A stretch of 64,000 nt of DNA from Zhengella sp020637775. Its GTDB lineage: Bacteria > Pseudomonadota > Alphaproteobacteria > Rhizobiales > Rhizobiaceae. Numbering within the stretch: position 1 is the stretch's first letter; each line of letters starts with the position of its first letter. Both the position numbers and the translations under genes were made by a program. Below are positions 55,117 through 62,390 of the stretch, in pieces. The notes beneath the pieces were generated by a model. The model saw nothing but the letters and a program-made list of their open reading frames with translations. It did no database searches and was not told the DNA's origin. The stretch covers positions 310,001 to 374,000 of the forward strand of contig NZ_JAWKWO010000003.1 in the NCBI RefSeq assembly GCF_041397485.1, written 5' to 3'.

Positions 55117-55408
55117 CGCGTCCTCCCGATTGGACAAGGGCCACAAGACGGTCCTTTGGCCATGCTGCTTCCATTTCGGCCGCCGCCTTGTCGGCTTCAG
55201 CCTCCAGATCGTCTCCCACGGCGACGGGTGCAGCCCGCCGCCATTCTTCCAGATAGGCATCCGTATCGGCTGCGCCGGAGCGCATGGCGGCCATGTCAAT
55301 GGCCTCGGCAAAGCGTTGCGAGAGTTCCCGCTTGGCCGTTCTGCGACCCTGTTTGACAATCACCTGGGCGGGGATATCGCGCCAATAAACGATGACGAGA
55401 TCAGCCAT
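55106..55408 (-). CDS. 'Virulence factor' domain protein
   Basis: A 100-residue protein (VIVYWRDIPAQVIVKQGR then a helical half) of the small 'virulence factor' family (PF13769-like). It is often found next to MetV, and its biochemical role is unknown; the family name is historical and not evidence of pathogenicity. GAAAGGAAACC precedes the ATG, and its 3' end overlaps metV. Confidence 0.75.
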   Translation of the reverse strand: MADLVIVYWRDIPAQVIVKQGRRTAKRELSQRFAEAIDMAAMRSGAADTDAYLEEWRRAAPVAVGDDLEAEADKAAAEMEAAWPKDRLVALVQSGGRDGT

Positions 55409-55516
55409 GATCCGGTTTCCTTTCTTTCGTGGATGACAATTGCGGAGGCCGCGCGTGCCCGCTGGTTGCCGCGCGACGCCGGAAATTTCAAAAGCGACAG
55501 GGGAAAAATTTGACGG

Positions 55517-56155
55517 TCAACCCATCATGCCGGCGACGAAGCCCGCAGCCACGCCCGCGGCCCCGATCACCGCTACGATGATGACGAGGGAAATCACGCC
55601 GACCGCGGCGCCTATGCCCAGCAGCACGCCATCGCGTTCGGACAAGGCCAGGGCAAGGAGGGTGGCGGCAAAGGCGGGCAGCCAGTTGCCGAGCGGTACG
55701 GGAAGGATCACGGCTATGGCGAGCACAAAGATGGCAAGGCCAAGCATTCGGTCAGCCTGGCCGCGCGACAGCGGCCAGTAGCGCGGCTTGATGAAGCGCT
55801 CCAGGCGCTCCAGGCGCGGTACAAGCCTGGAGATTGCGTAGTCAACCTTTTCGCGCGCCAGGCTCTTGGAGAGAACGTAGCGGGGGAGCCAGACCGTCTG
55901 GCGCGACAGGACCATTTGTGCCGAGACGATGGCCAGTGGAATGCCAAGGATGACGGACGTGCCGGGCGGAAGCGGCAACAGGTTGATCGCGCCGCAGACG
56001 ATCAGCATGGCCGCGAAGGAGCGGTCGCCGAGCGCATCCCTGATGGCGGCGACCGAAAGCGGGCCGTCCGTCGAGGCAGCAAGTTCCCGCAACACGGTCG
56101 ATAGCCGGCGTGGCGGGTCTTGGGGCGGTTGCACCGCGATGAACTGGTTGGTCAT
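55517..56155 (-). CDS. ExoD-family membrane protein
   Basis: A 212-residue protein with four or five hydrophobic helices. The family block is LPLPPGTSVILGIPLAIVSAQ, then LPRYVLSKSLARE, and PLGNWLPAFAATLLALALSERDG. ExoD was named for exopolysaccharide defects in Sinorhizobium, but its molecular role is unknown. The start is the ATG before TNQFIAVQPP; an upstream in-frame start adds 25 residues without support. It interrupts the corrinoid gene row on the same strand. Confidence 0.88.
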   Translation of the reverse strand: MTNQFIAVQPPQDPPRRLSTVLRELAASTDGPLSVAAIRDALGDRSFAAMLIVCGAINLLPLPPGTSVILGIPLAIVSAQMVLSRQTVWLPRYVLSKSLAREKVDYAISRLVPRLERLERFIKPRYWPLSRGQADRMLGLAIFVLAIAVILPVPLGNWLPAFAATLLALALSERDGVLLGIGAAVGVISLVIIVAVIGAAGVAAGFVAGMMG

Positions 56156-56233
56156 GCTGTACCGGTTCGTCTCTACCTGGCTGCCTTTGCAGCAGGGGAT
56201 TGTCACATAGTTCCGGAATATGAAAACCACAAG

Positions 56234-56854
56234 TCAGCTTGACGCCGCATCGAGAAGCGCACCGGTCAGATCGCCATAACCGGTGAAGCGGCGTTCGTAG
56301 TCCAGACCCAGGAAATCCGCTGCCCAGCGCGCCTTGGCATCAAGCGCGGGGTCTTCGCTCTGGGCGAGATAGACCAGCTTGGTGTAATTGCCGAACATCA
56401 TGGCGATGAGTTCGGGATGGCGGTCGAGTTTCAACGGCTCCATGATGAAGGCTTCGAACTGGCGGGCGATCAGGTCTGTCAGATAGAAGACGGTGACATC
56501 GTCTTGGCTCTCACGCAGGAACCTCTCGGTGCCGGTGTAGAATGCGTAACAATGGGGTCCCTCGATACGCGCCAGTCCCTCTTCCTGACAGATCCGGTCG
56601 AGTTCGCCCTGCGTGCCGCATTCGGCATAGCCGATGAAAATGCGGCTGAAACCTTCAGCGCGCGCCTCGGCGATCTTCTCACGCATGGCCGGTGCGATCC
56701 GCCCCGGCGTGTTGTGCCAGATGGCTGGCAGACAAGTCAGGTCGATATGGTCCAGCCCGTTGGCTTCGCATATGGCCACGATCTCCCGCGCTATGGCGCC
56801 GCATGCGATGACGCGCACACCATCGCGGGGGATAGGTGCGGGAAGGGCGGTCAT
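56234..56854 (-). CDS. DUF1638 protein
   Basis: A 206-residue protein of the DUF1638 family. It has VRVIACGAIAREIV near the N-terminus and IFIGYAECGTQGELD, with GPHCYAFYTG after it. DUF1638 genes commonly accompany MttB-type methyltransferases and corrinoid proteins in anaerobes and aerobes, so a role in that pathway is likely, but its chemistry is unknown. Its start overlaps the DUF4893 gene by four bases (ATGA). Confidence 0.88.
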   Translation of the reverse strand: MTALPAPIPRDGVRVIACGAIAREIVAICEANGLDHIDLTCLPAIWHNTPGRIAPAMREKIAEARAEGFSRIFIGYAECGTQGELDRICQEEGLARIEGPHCYAFYTGTERFLRESQDDVTVFYLTDLIARQFEAFIMEPLKLDRHPELIAMMFGNYTKLVYLAQSEDPALDAKARWAADFLGLDYERRFTGYGDLTGALLDAASS

Positions 56855-57435
56855 CGTCTCAATTCCATGATGTCGAAGCGCGACTCCAGATGCGGCGCGG
56901 GAAATTCCAGCCGCAGCCGGCCGTCATCGAGCAGAAAGGCAAAGGCGACTTCATCGCGCTCGTTGTTTTGCGGGTAGGGCAGGGGTTCCTCGTAGGAATA
57001 GTGGCCGGCGCCAAGGAAGATCAGGCGCTTGTCGCCGTCATCGAAGAAGTGGCCCGTCACCCGTTGCGAACCGGTCAGTTTTTCCAGATACAAGCCAGCG
57101 CCACTTTCGGTAATGCGGCACCGGAACCAGGAATAGGTCACCAATGCGGCCGGCCCGTCCAGCTTGGTGATACGGCATTGCCAGTTGCCGGTCAGGTCTG
57201 CTCCGGAAAAGGAAACCGGATCACCATCGAGAATCTCGTCGAGTTGCGCAATGTCGGCGGGCGCACCACGGGCACGGGCAACCGCAATGGCGCGGGTGCG
57301 GGTCTCATCGAAGGCGGCAAGTCGCTGCCGGTCAATGTCAGTGATGAGGGACTCGATCCCGCCCGTGGCGTTGGCCGGTCCGGCGGAACCGGCCAGGGCC
57401 ATCAGGACGACTGAAGCGATTGCGGCGCGAGTCAT
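56851..57435 (-). CDS. DUF4893 secreted protein
   Basis: A 194-residue protein with a signal peptide (cleavage after ANA near residue 23) and a periplasmic beta-rich domain containing LTGNWQCRITKLDG and YSWFRCRIT (two conserved cysteines). DUF4893 has no assigned function. Its place between the corrinoid protein gene and DUF1638, coupled to the latter by ATGA, puts it in the same transcription unit. Confidence 0.8.
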   Translation of the reverse strand: MTRAAIASVVLMALAGSAGPANATGGIESLITDIDRQRLAAFDETRTRAIAVARARGAPADIAQLDEILDGDPVSFSGADLTGNWQCRITKLDGPAALVTYSWFRCRITESGAGLYLEKLTGSQRVTGHFFDDGDKRLIFLGAGHYSYEEPLPYPQNNERDEVAFAFLLDDGRLRLEFPAPHLESRFDIMELRR

Positions 57436-57494
57436 GCCATGCCTCTCCTTTCAGGAGCTGGCGCAGGCACGATCGGGACCGCGGGTGGCCAGTC

Positions 57495-58196
57495 TCAGCC
57501 GGCCGCTGCCTGATTGTGCTTGCGCTTCATGAAGTCTTTCGCCGTTTCCACCGCAACCGCGGCGTCACGGCAATAGGCGTCCGCACCCACGGCCTTGCCG
57601 AACTCCTCGTTGAGAGGGGCGCCGCCGACCAGCACGACATAGTCGTCGCGAATGCCCTTTTCCTTCATCGTGTCGATGACGACCTTCATGTAGGGCATGG
57701 TGGTCGTGAGCAGCGCTGACATGCCCAGAATGTCCGGATTGTGCTTCTCGATGGCTTCAAGGTAGTTCTCGACAGGGTTGTTGATGCCGATGTCGATCAC
57801 GTCGAACCCTGCGCCTTCCATCATCATGCCAACCAGGTTCTTGCCGATGTCATGGATATCGCCCTTGACCGTGCCGATGACCATGGTGCCGAGCTTCGGC
57901 GCGCCGGTTTCCGCCAGCAGCGGGCGCAGGATGGTCATTCCGGCCTTCATGGCATTGGCGGAAAGCAGCACTTCCGGCACGAAGAGAATACCGTCGCGGA
58001 AGTCCTCGCCAACGATGCGCATTCCTTCGACGAGTGCCTTGGTCAGCACGTCATAGGGCACCCAGCCGCGATCGAGAAGAATGCGCGTACCTTCCTCTAT
58101 CTCTTCCTTGAGACCGTCGTAGAGGTCGTCCATCATCTGCTGGACAAGTTCCTCGTCATCGAGTTCCGACAGGATGATCTCGTCGTCGCCAGCCAT
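57495..58196 (-). CDS. Corrinoid (B12-binding) methyl carrier protein
   Basis: A 233-residue cobalamin-binding protein of the MtbC/MttC type. An N-terminal helical cap (about 10-95, VPEVLLSANAMKAG) covers the corrin ring, and the Rossmann domain holds the DxHxxG motif in GDIHDIGKN (112-120), with His115 as the axial cobalt ligand. It accepts a methyl group from the MttB product and passes it to the methyl-THF methyltransferase. AGAGGGA lies upstream of the ATG. It is divergent from mttB, which is expected to share its regulation. Confidence 0.95.
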   Translation of the reverse strand: MAGDDEIILSELDDEELVQQMMDDLYDGLKEEIEEGTRILLDRGWVPYDVLTKALVEGMRIVGEDFRDGILFVPEVLLSANAMKAGMTILRPLLAETGAPKLGTMVIGTVKGDIHDIGKNLVGMMMEGAGFDVIDIGINNPVENYLEAIEKHNPDILGMSALLTTTMPYMKVVIDTMKEKGIRDDYVVLVGGAPLNEEFGKAVGADAYCRDAAVAVETAKDFMKRKHNQAAAG

Positions 58197-58486
58197 GGTC
58201 AAATCCCTCTTCAAATGTCGCGCGGCACACCGATGACCGCTTCATCATGCGAATATCCGGCTCCCGTGCCGGAGGGATGCACGAATTGCGACGCGGCCGG
58301 ATGCAAAATGCGACCGCCCGCATCCTGATTGTCGGATATAGCGCTTGTGACGCCGTGGCAAGGGAGTTGCGCAAGCCCGACGAACCGATGCAGGCCGGTG
58401 CAGCCGCCTCGTGTCGCCGGTAGCCAAGTCCTTGACGCGGCTGGGGCAGGTGTGGCCGCGGGGCGAGCCGTAGACTTATCCGGACA
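58197..58486. other. 290-base divergent regulatory gap
   Basis: Between the corrinoid protein and MttB genes, which point away from each other. No cobalamin riboswitch consensus (the GCCACTG box) and no repeat like the palindrome at 53374 was found. A short stem TCCGGC/GCCGGA lies near 58258. It must hold both promoters. Confidence 0.5.
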
Positions 58487-60115
58487 ATGCCCGTGACGGG
58501 TGCCGATTTCGAGACAACGGTGACAGGAATGACCGAGGATACCGACCAGCTGACGACCAGTGCCGCCAGTGCACCGCGCGAACGCCGCGGGAGGGGTGAA
58601 CGTTCAGGTGCGGCGGCCCGCCGGGCGGCGCGTTCGGGTGGCGGACCGGGCCAGTCGCTCACCTACATCACCCGAAAGGTCCCGACCTACGAAGTCCTCT
58701 CGGAGGAGGGGCTGGCGATCATCGAATCCAATGCGGACACCATTCTGGAAGAGGTGGGAATCGAGTTTCGCGATGATGCGGAGGCGTTGCAGATGTGGCG
58801 CGACGCTGGCGCCGACGTGAAAGGCGAGCGGGTACGGTTTCCCAAGGGCCTCTGCCGCGAACTGCTCAAGTCAGCGCCCTCTTCCTTCACGCAGCATGCG
58901 CGCAATCCCGCCAAATCAGTGCAGATCGGCGGCGACAGCACGGTTTTCGTTCCCGTCTACGGCCCGCCTTTCGTCCGCGATCTCGAGGGCAATCGCCGTT
59001 ATGCCACGATCGAGGACTTCCAGAATTTCGTGAAGCTGGCCTACATGGCGCCGTCCATGCACCATTCTGGCGGCACGGTCTGCGAGCCGGTCGACGTGCC
59101 GGTGAACAAGCGGCACCTGGACATGGTGATGGCGCACATGACGCTGTCCGACAAGCCGTTCATGGGATCGGTCACCGCCCCTGAGCGTGCGCAGGACACC
59201 GTGGACATGTGCAAGATCCTGTTCGGCGAGGAATTCGTCGACAACAATGCGGTCGTCATCAACCTGATCAATGCCAATTCGCCGATGGTGTTCGACGACA
59301 CGATGGTGGGCGCGGCCAAGGTTTATGCGCGCAACAACCAGGCCTGCATCGTCACGCCCTTCATCCTTGCCGGTGCGATGAGCCCGGTCACCGTGGCGGG
59401 AACGCTGACGCAGGTGCTGGCTGAAGTGCTGGCAGGCGCGGCCTTCACGCAGCTCGTGCGTCCGGGGGCACCGGTGCTCTTCGGCACGTTTGCCTCCTCG
59501 ATCTCCATGCAGTCGGGTGCGCCCACCTTCGGCACGCCGGAGCCTTCGCTCGTCTCCTACGGCGCTGCGCAACTGGCGCGGCGTCTCGGCCTGCCTTTCC
59601 GCACCGGCGGATCGCTGACCGCCTCCAAGGTGGCCGATGCGCAGGCTGCCTATGAAAGCGCCAATACACTCAATTCCACCCTGCTGGCGGGTACGAATTT
59701 CGTGCTGCATTCGGCGGGCTGGCTGGAGGGCGGGCTGGTCTCGTCCTATGAAAAGTTCATGATGGACATCGATCAGCTCGGCATGATGCAGCGCCTGGCG
59801 CAAGGCATCGACCTTTCGGAAAACGGGCAGGCCATGGATGCGATCCGCGAGGTCGGCCCCGGTCAGCACTATCTTGGCTGCGCGCATACCCAGGCCAATT
59901 TCCAGGAAGCCTTCTACCGCTCCTCGATTGCCGACAACAACTCCTTCGAGCAATGGCAGGCAGAAGGCCAGAAACCGGCCCATCAGCGTGCCAATGAGCT
60001 GGCACAGAAATGGCTCGATGCCTATGAGGCTCCGTTTATCGATCCTGGTATCCTTGATGGCCTGACCGATTTCGTCTCGAAGAAGAAGGAATCGATGCCG
60101 GACGCCTTCACCTGA
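58487..60115 (+). CDS. MttB/MtgB-family trimethylamine/betaine:corrinoid methyltransferase
   Basis: A 542-residue TIM-barrel methyltransferase of the MttB superfamily. It has FRDDAEALQMWRDAGADV, LLKSAPSSFTQHARNP, GGDSTVFVPVYGPPFVRD and SGAPTFGTPEPSL. There is no in-frame amber codon, so it is the non-pyrrolysine type. Members demethylate glycine betaine, proline betaine or carnitine, not trimethylamine. Residues 25-50 form an Arg/Gly/Ala-rich extension ahead of the barrel. A second ATG 14 codons in is possible. The substrate is inferred. Confidence 0.92.
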   Translation: MPVTGADFETTVTGMTEDTDQLTTSAASAPRERRGRGERSGAAARRAARSGGGPGQSLTYITRKVPTYEVLSEEGLAIIESNADTILEEVGIEFRDDAEALQMWRDAGADVKGERVRFPKGLCRELLKSAPSSFTQHARNPAKSVQIGGDSTVFVPVYGPPFVRDLEGNRRYATIEDFQNFVKLAYMAPSMHHSGGTVCEPVDVPVNKRHLDMVMAHMTLSDKPFMGSVTAPERAQDTVDMCKILFGEEFVDNNAVVINLINANSPMVFDDTMVGAAKVYARNNQACIVTPFILAGAMSPVTVAGTLTQVLAEVLAGAAFTQLVRPGAPVLFGTFASSISMQSGAPTFGTPEPSLVSYGAAQLARRLGLPFRTGGSLTASKVADAQAAYESANTLNSTLLAGTNFVLHSAGWLEGGLVSSYEKFMMDIDQLGMMQRLAQGIDLSENGQAMDAIREVGPGQHYLGCAHTQANFQEAFYRSSIADNNSFEQWQAEGQKPAHQRANELAQKWLDAYEAPFIDPGILDGLTDFVSKKKESMPDAFT

Positions 60116-60321
60116 AAGGATGAGACCGAAACGGCTGGCCGTGCCCGGATCGCTTCCATGATCCATGAGGATGTCTGGCGGCGACCGGTGCGCGGGCTCT
60201 AGCCGGGCGGTTTTGTCGCCGCGCGGCCCCGACATGCTTTGACCGGCTCACGAAAACCACTAGGCTTCGTCTGATTGACCGGCTGGCGGTTTCGCTGGCC
60301 CCCACGCAAACGGAGAGCCGC

Positions 60322-61056
60322 ATGCATCTGAAAACGCTGTCGATTACTACCGGCGCCGGAACCTGCCCGGCAAAACTTTTCCTGCCGGACGGGCCAGCGG
60401 CGGCGAGCGTCCTTTTCTTCATGGATGCCTTCGGCCCCCGCCCGGCGCTGGATGCCATGGCCGGGCGGCTTGTCGGCGAAGGTTATGCGGTGTTGCTGCC
60501 GGATCTGCTCTATCGGTGCGAGGACCGTTCTGCCTTCGATGCGCGCACGACCTTTTCCGACCCTGAACGCGGGCCGCTGCTTAAATCCATGCTGGCGGCC
60601 ACCCCGCAGGCTGTGACGATCGAGGACTGCGCCTATTTTCTGCTAGCACTCGATTCGGAAGGCCTGACCGGGCCTGTCGGTGTCACCGGCTACTGCATGG
60701 GCGGGGCACGGGCGCTCAACGCCGCCGCGCATCATCCCGACCGTATCGTGGCGGCGGCAAGCTGGCATGGCGGAAACCTTGCCGGGGACATTCCGGACAG
60801 TCCGCATCTCCATGCCGGCAGTATCCGCGCCCGGGTCCATGTCGGCGTGGCTGGCGACGACGGCAGTTTCCCGCCGGCGCAATCCGCACTCTTCGCCCAG
60901 GTTTTCCGTGAGGCCGGTGTCGACTACACGCTGGAGAACTATCCCGCCTGCCGCCACGGCTGGTGCGTTCCCGATCATACCGTTTATGACGAAGAAGGTG
61001 CCGAGCGGCACTGGAAGCGCCTGCTCACGCTATTCGAAGAGACCCTGAAAACCTGA
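60322..61056 (+). CDS. Dienelactone hydrolase family protein
   Basis: A 244-residue alpha/beta hydrolase. The nucleophile is Cys125 in TGYCMGG, the acid is Asp179 or Asp180 in GVAGDD, and the base is His212 in CRHGWC, which matches the Cys-Asp-His triad of dienelactone hydrolases. Without chlorocatechol or aromatic-ring genes nearby, the true ester substrate is unknown. GGAGAG precedes the ATG. The ferredoxin-like gene starts 12 bases downstream. Confidence 0.88.
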   Translation: MHLKTLSITTGAGTCPAKLFLPDGPAAASVLFFMDAFGPRPALDAMAGRLVGEGYAVLLPDLLYRCEDRSAFDARTTFSDPERGPLLKSMLAATPQAVTIEDCAYFLLALDSEGLTGPVGVTGYCMGGARALNAAAHHPDRIVAAASWHGGNLAGDIPDSPHLHAGSIRARVHVGVAGDDGSFPPAQSALFAQVFREAGVDYTLENYPACRHGWCVPDHTVYDEEGAERHWKRLLTLFEETLKT

Positions 61057-61068
61057 CGCGGCGCGATC

Positions 61069-61755
61069 ATGGCGACAGGCAAGCACCTGCTTGAGGACAT
61101 TGCCGGCGCGCTGGCGCCCTTCGGCCTGATGGTGCGGGGCGGCTTCGATTTCCGGGCGGACGATGCCGCGCCTGCCGGTCCCGGCGGACGCATGGCGCGC
61201 AGCGTTCTGCTCGTCGGACATGCCGGAGGCTCGATCTGGGCTCCCTTTTCCGCTTGGCGCGCACAGCGGTCTGGCGAGGCCGGCAATCCGCTCGATGCAT
61301 GGTCGAGGCAGGTCATCGGCGGCGTGGCCGGGCTTGCGGGCGCGCACGCGGTTTTCCCCTCGGATCCGCCCTATCTGCCTTTCCAGCAATGGGCCATGCG
61401 GGCGGAAGGGCTGTGCCCGTCGCCACTCGGAATACTGATGCATCCGGCCTACGGCTTGTGGCATGCCTATCGCGGTGCAATCTTGTTCAACGAGGCTCTG
61501 GCCTTGCCGCCCGCGCGGCCCGTGGCGCATCCGTGCGATTCCTGCCATGGCAAGCCCTGTCTCGGCGCCTGTCCGGTCGAAGCCTATTCGCCGGCCGGAT
61601 TCGACGTGCAGGCCTGCCGCAGCCATGCCAGTTCCCTGGCCGGAGACGCCTGCCGGGGTGGTTGCCTCGCCCGGATGGCCTGTCCGGTTGGCGCCAGTTA
61701 CCGGTATTGCGAAGAGCAACAGCGCTTTCATCAACGGGCGTTCCTTGGCGCCTGA
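61069..61755 (+). CDS. Ferredoxin-like protein
   Basis: A 228-residue protein with the cysteine cluster CDSCHGKPCLGACP (about 160-173) and a second group CRGGCLARMACP (about 193-204), enough for at least one 4Fe-4S cluster. The first 110 residues resemble no named domain, although the layout recalls QueG-type iron-sulfur proteins without the cobalamin part. It is likely a redox protein; the partner is unknown. Confidence 0.7.
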   Translation: MATGKHLLEDIAGALAPFGLMVRGGFDFRADDAAPAGPGGRMARSVLLVGHAGGSIWAPFSAWRAQRSGEAGNPLDAWSRQVIGGVAGLAGAHAVFPSDPPYLPFQQWAMRAEGLCPSPLGILMHPAYGLWHAYRGAILFNEALALPPARPVAHPCDSCHGKPCLGACPVEAYSPAGFDVQACRSHASSLAGDACRGGCLARMACPVGASYRYCEEQQRFHQRAFLGA

Positions 61756-61809
61756 TCATTTTTTCACCTTGCACCCAAGGATCGCCTTGCCTGCCGCGTC
61801 CAAAGGCCG

Positions 61810-62388
61810 ATGATGCATGCGATGAGCGAAATGGCCGGTCACGGTTCGGACGTGCAGGAAACGGCGCTTGCGGCGGCGGGCGGCGATCGTGCGGCCTTCG
61901 CCCGGCTTGTCAACGACCACTATGATCTGATCCACCGTATCGCCTTGCGCTGGAGTGGAAACCGCGCCGATGCCGAGGACATCGCCCAGTCGGTCTGCAT
62001 GAAGCTGGGTGGCGCGATCAGGAAATTCCGTGGCGATGCGGCTTTCACCACATGGCTCTACCGCATGACGATCAATGCCGCGCGGGATCACCATCGCGCA
62101 GCGAGGCGGGATGAGCGCCATGCCCACGCCCTCGCCATGCAGGCGCTGGTGGATCATCAGTCCACTACGCCGGATTGGCCGCCGGAAGACGAGACGCAGG
62201 CGCTCTGGGCGGCCGTGCGTGACCTGCCGGACAAGACGCGCGAGGCCGTGATGCTGGTTTACGCGGAAGAACTGAGCCATGCCGAGGCTGCCCGGATCCT
62301 CGATTGCAAGGAGGCCACGGTTTCCTGGCATGTCCATGATGCGAAAAAACGCCTGGCCGCGCTTTTGCGGCCCGGCGGGGAGACGTGA
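61810..62388 (+). CDS. ECF-type RNA polymerase sigma factor
   Basis: A 192-residue sigma-70 factor with region 2 (FARLVNDHYDLIHRIALRWSG, then ADAEDIAQSVCMKL) and region 4 (DLPDKTREAVMLVYAEELSHAEAAR, then KEATVSWHVHDAKKRL). It has no N-terminal extension. Two bases after its stop begins the YfbK-type vWA protein, whose N-terminal cytoplasmic segment and single membrane helix have the layout of an anti-sigma factor. Several ATGs lie close together at the start. Confidence 0.92.
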   Translation: MMHAMSEMAGHGSDVQETALAAAGGDRAAFARLVNDHYDLIHRIALRWSGNRADAEDIAQSVCMKLGGAIRKFRGDAAFTTWLYRMTINAARDHHRAARRDERHAHALAMQALVDHQSTTPDWPPEDETQALWAAVRDLPDKTREAVMLVYAEELSHAEAARILDCKEATVSWHVHDAKKRLAALLRPGGET

Positions 62389-62390
62389 CC

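Noticed and set aside
58197..58486. Cobalamin riboswitch before the corrinoid genes
   Set aside because: The GCCACTG B12 box and the usual surrounding stems were not found on either strand by eye.
58487..60115. Pyrrolysine-type MttB
   Set aside because: No in-frame amber codon interrupts the gene; the full-length frame uses ordinary sense codons.
58916..60235. 439-codon frame antisense to mttB
   Set aside because: Fully opposite a well-supported gene and without family signature.
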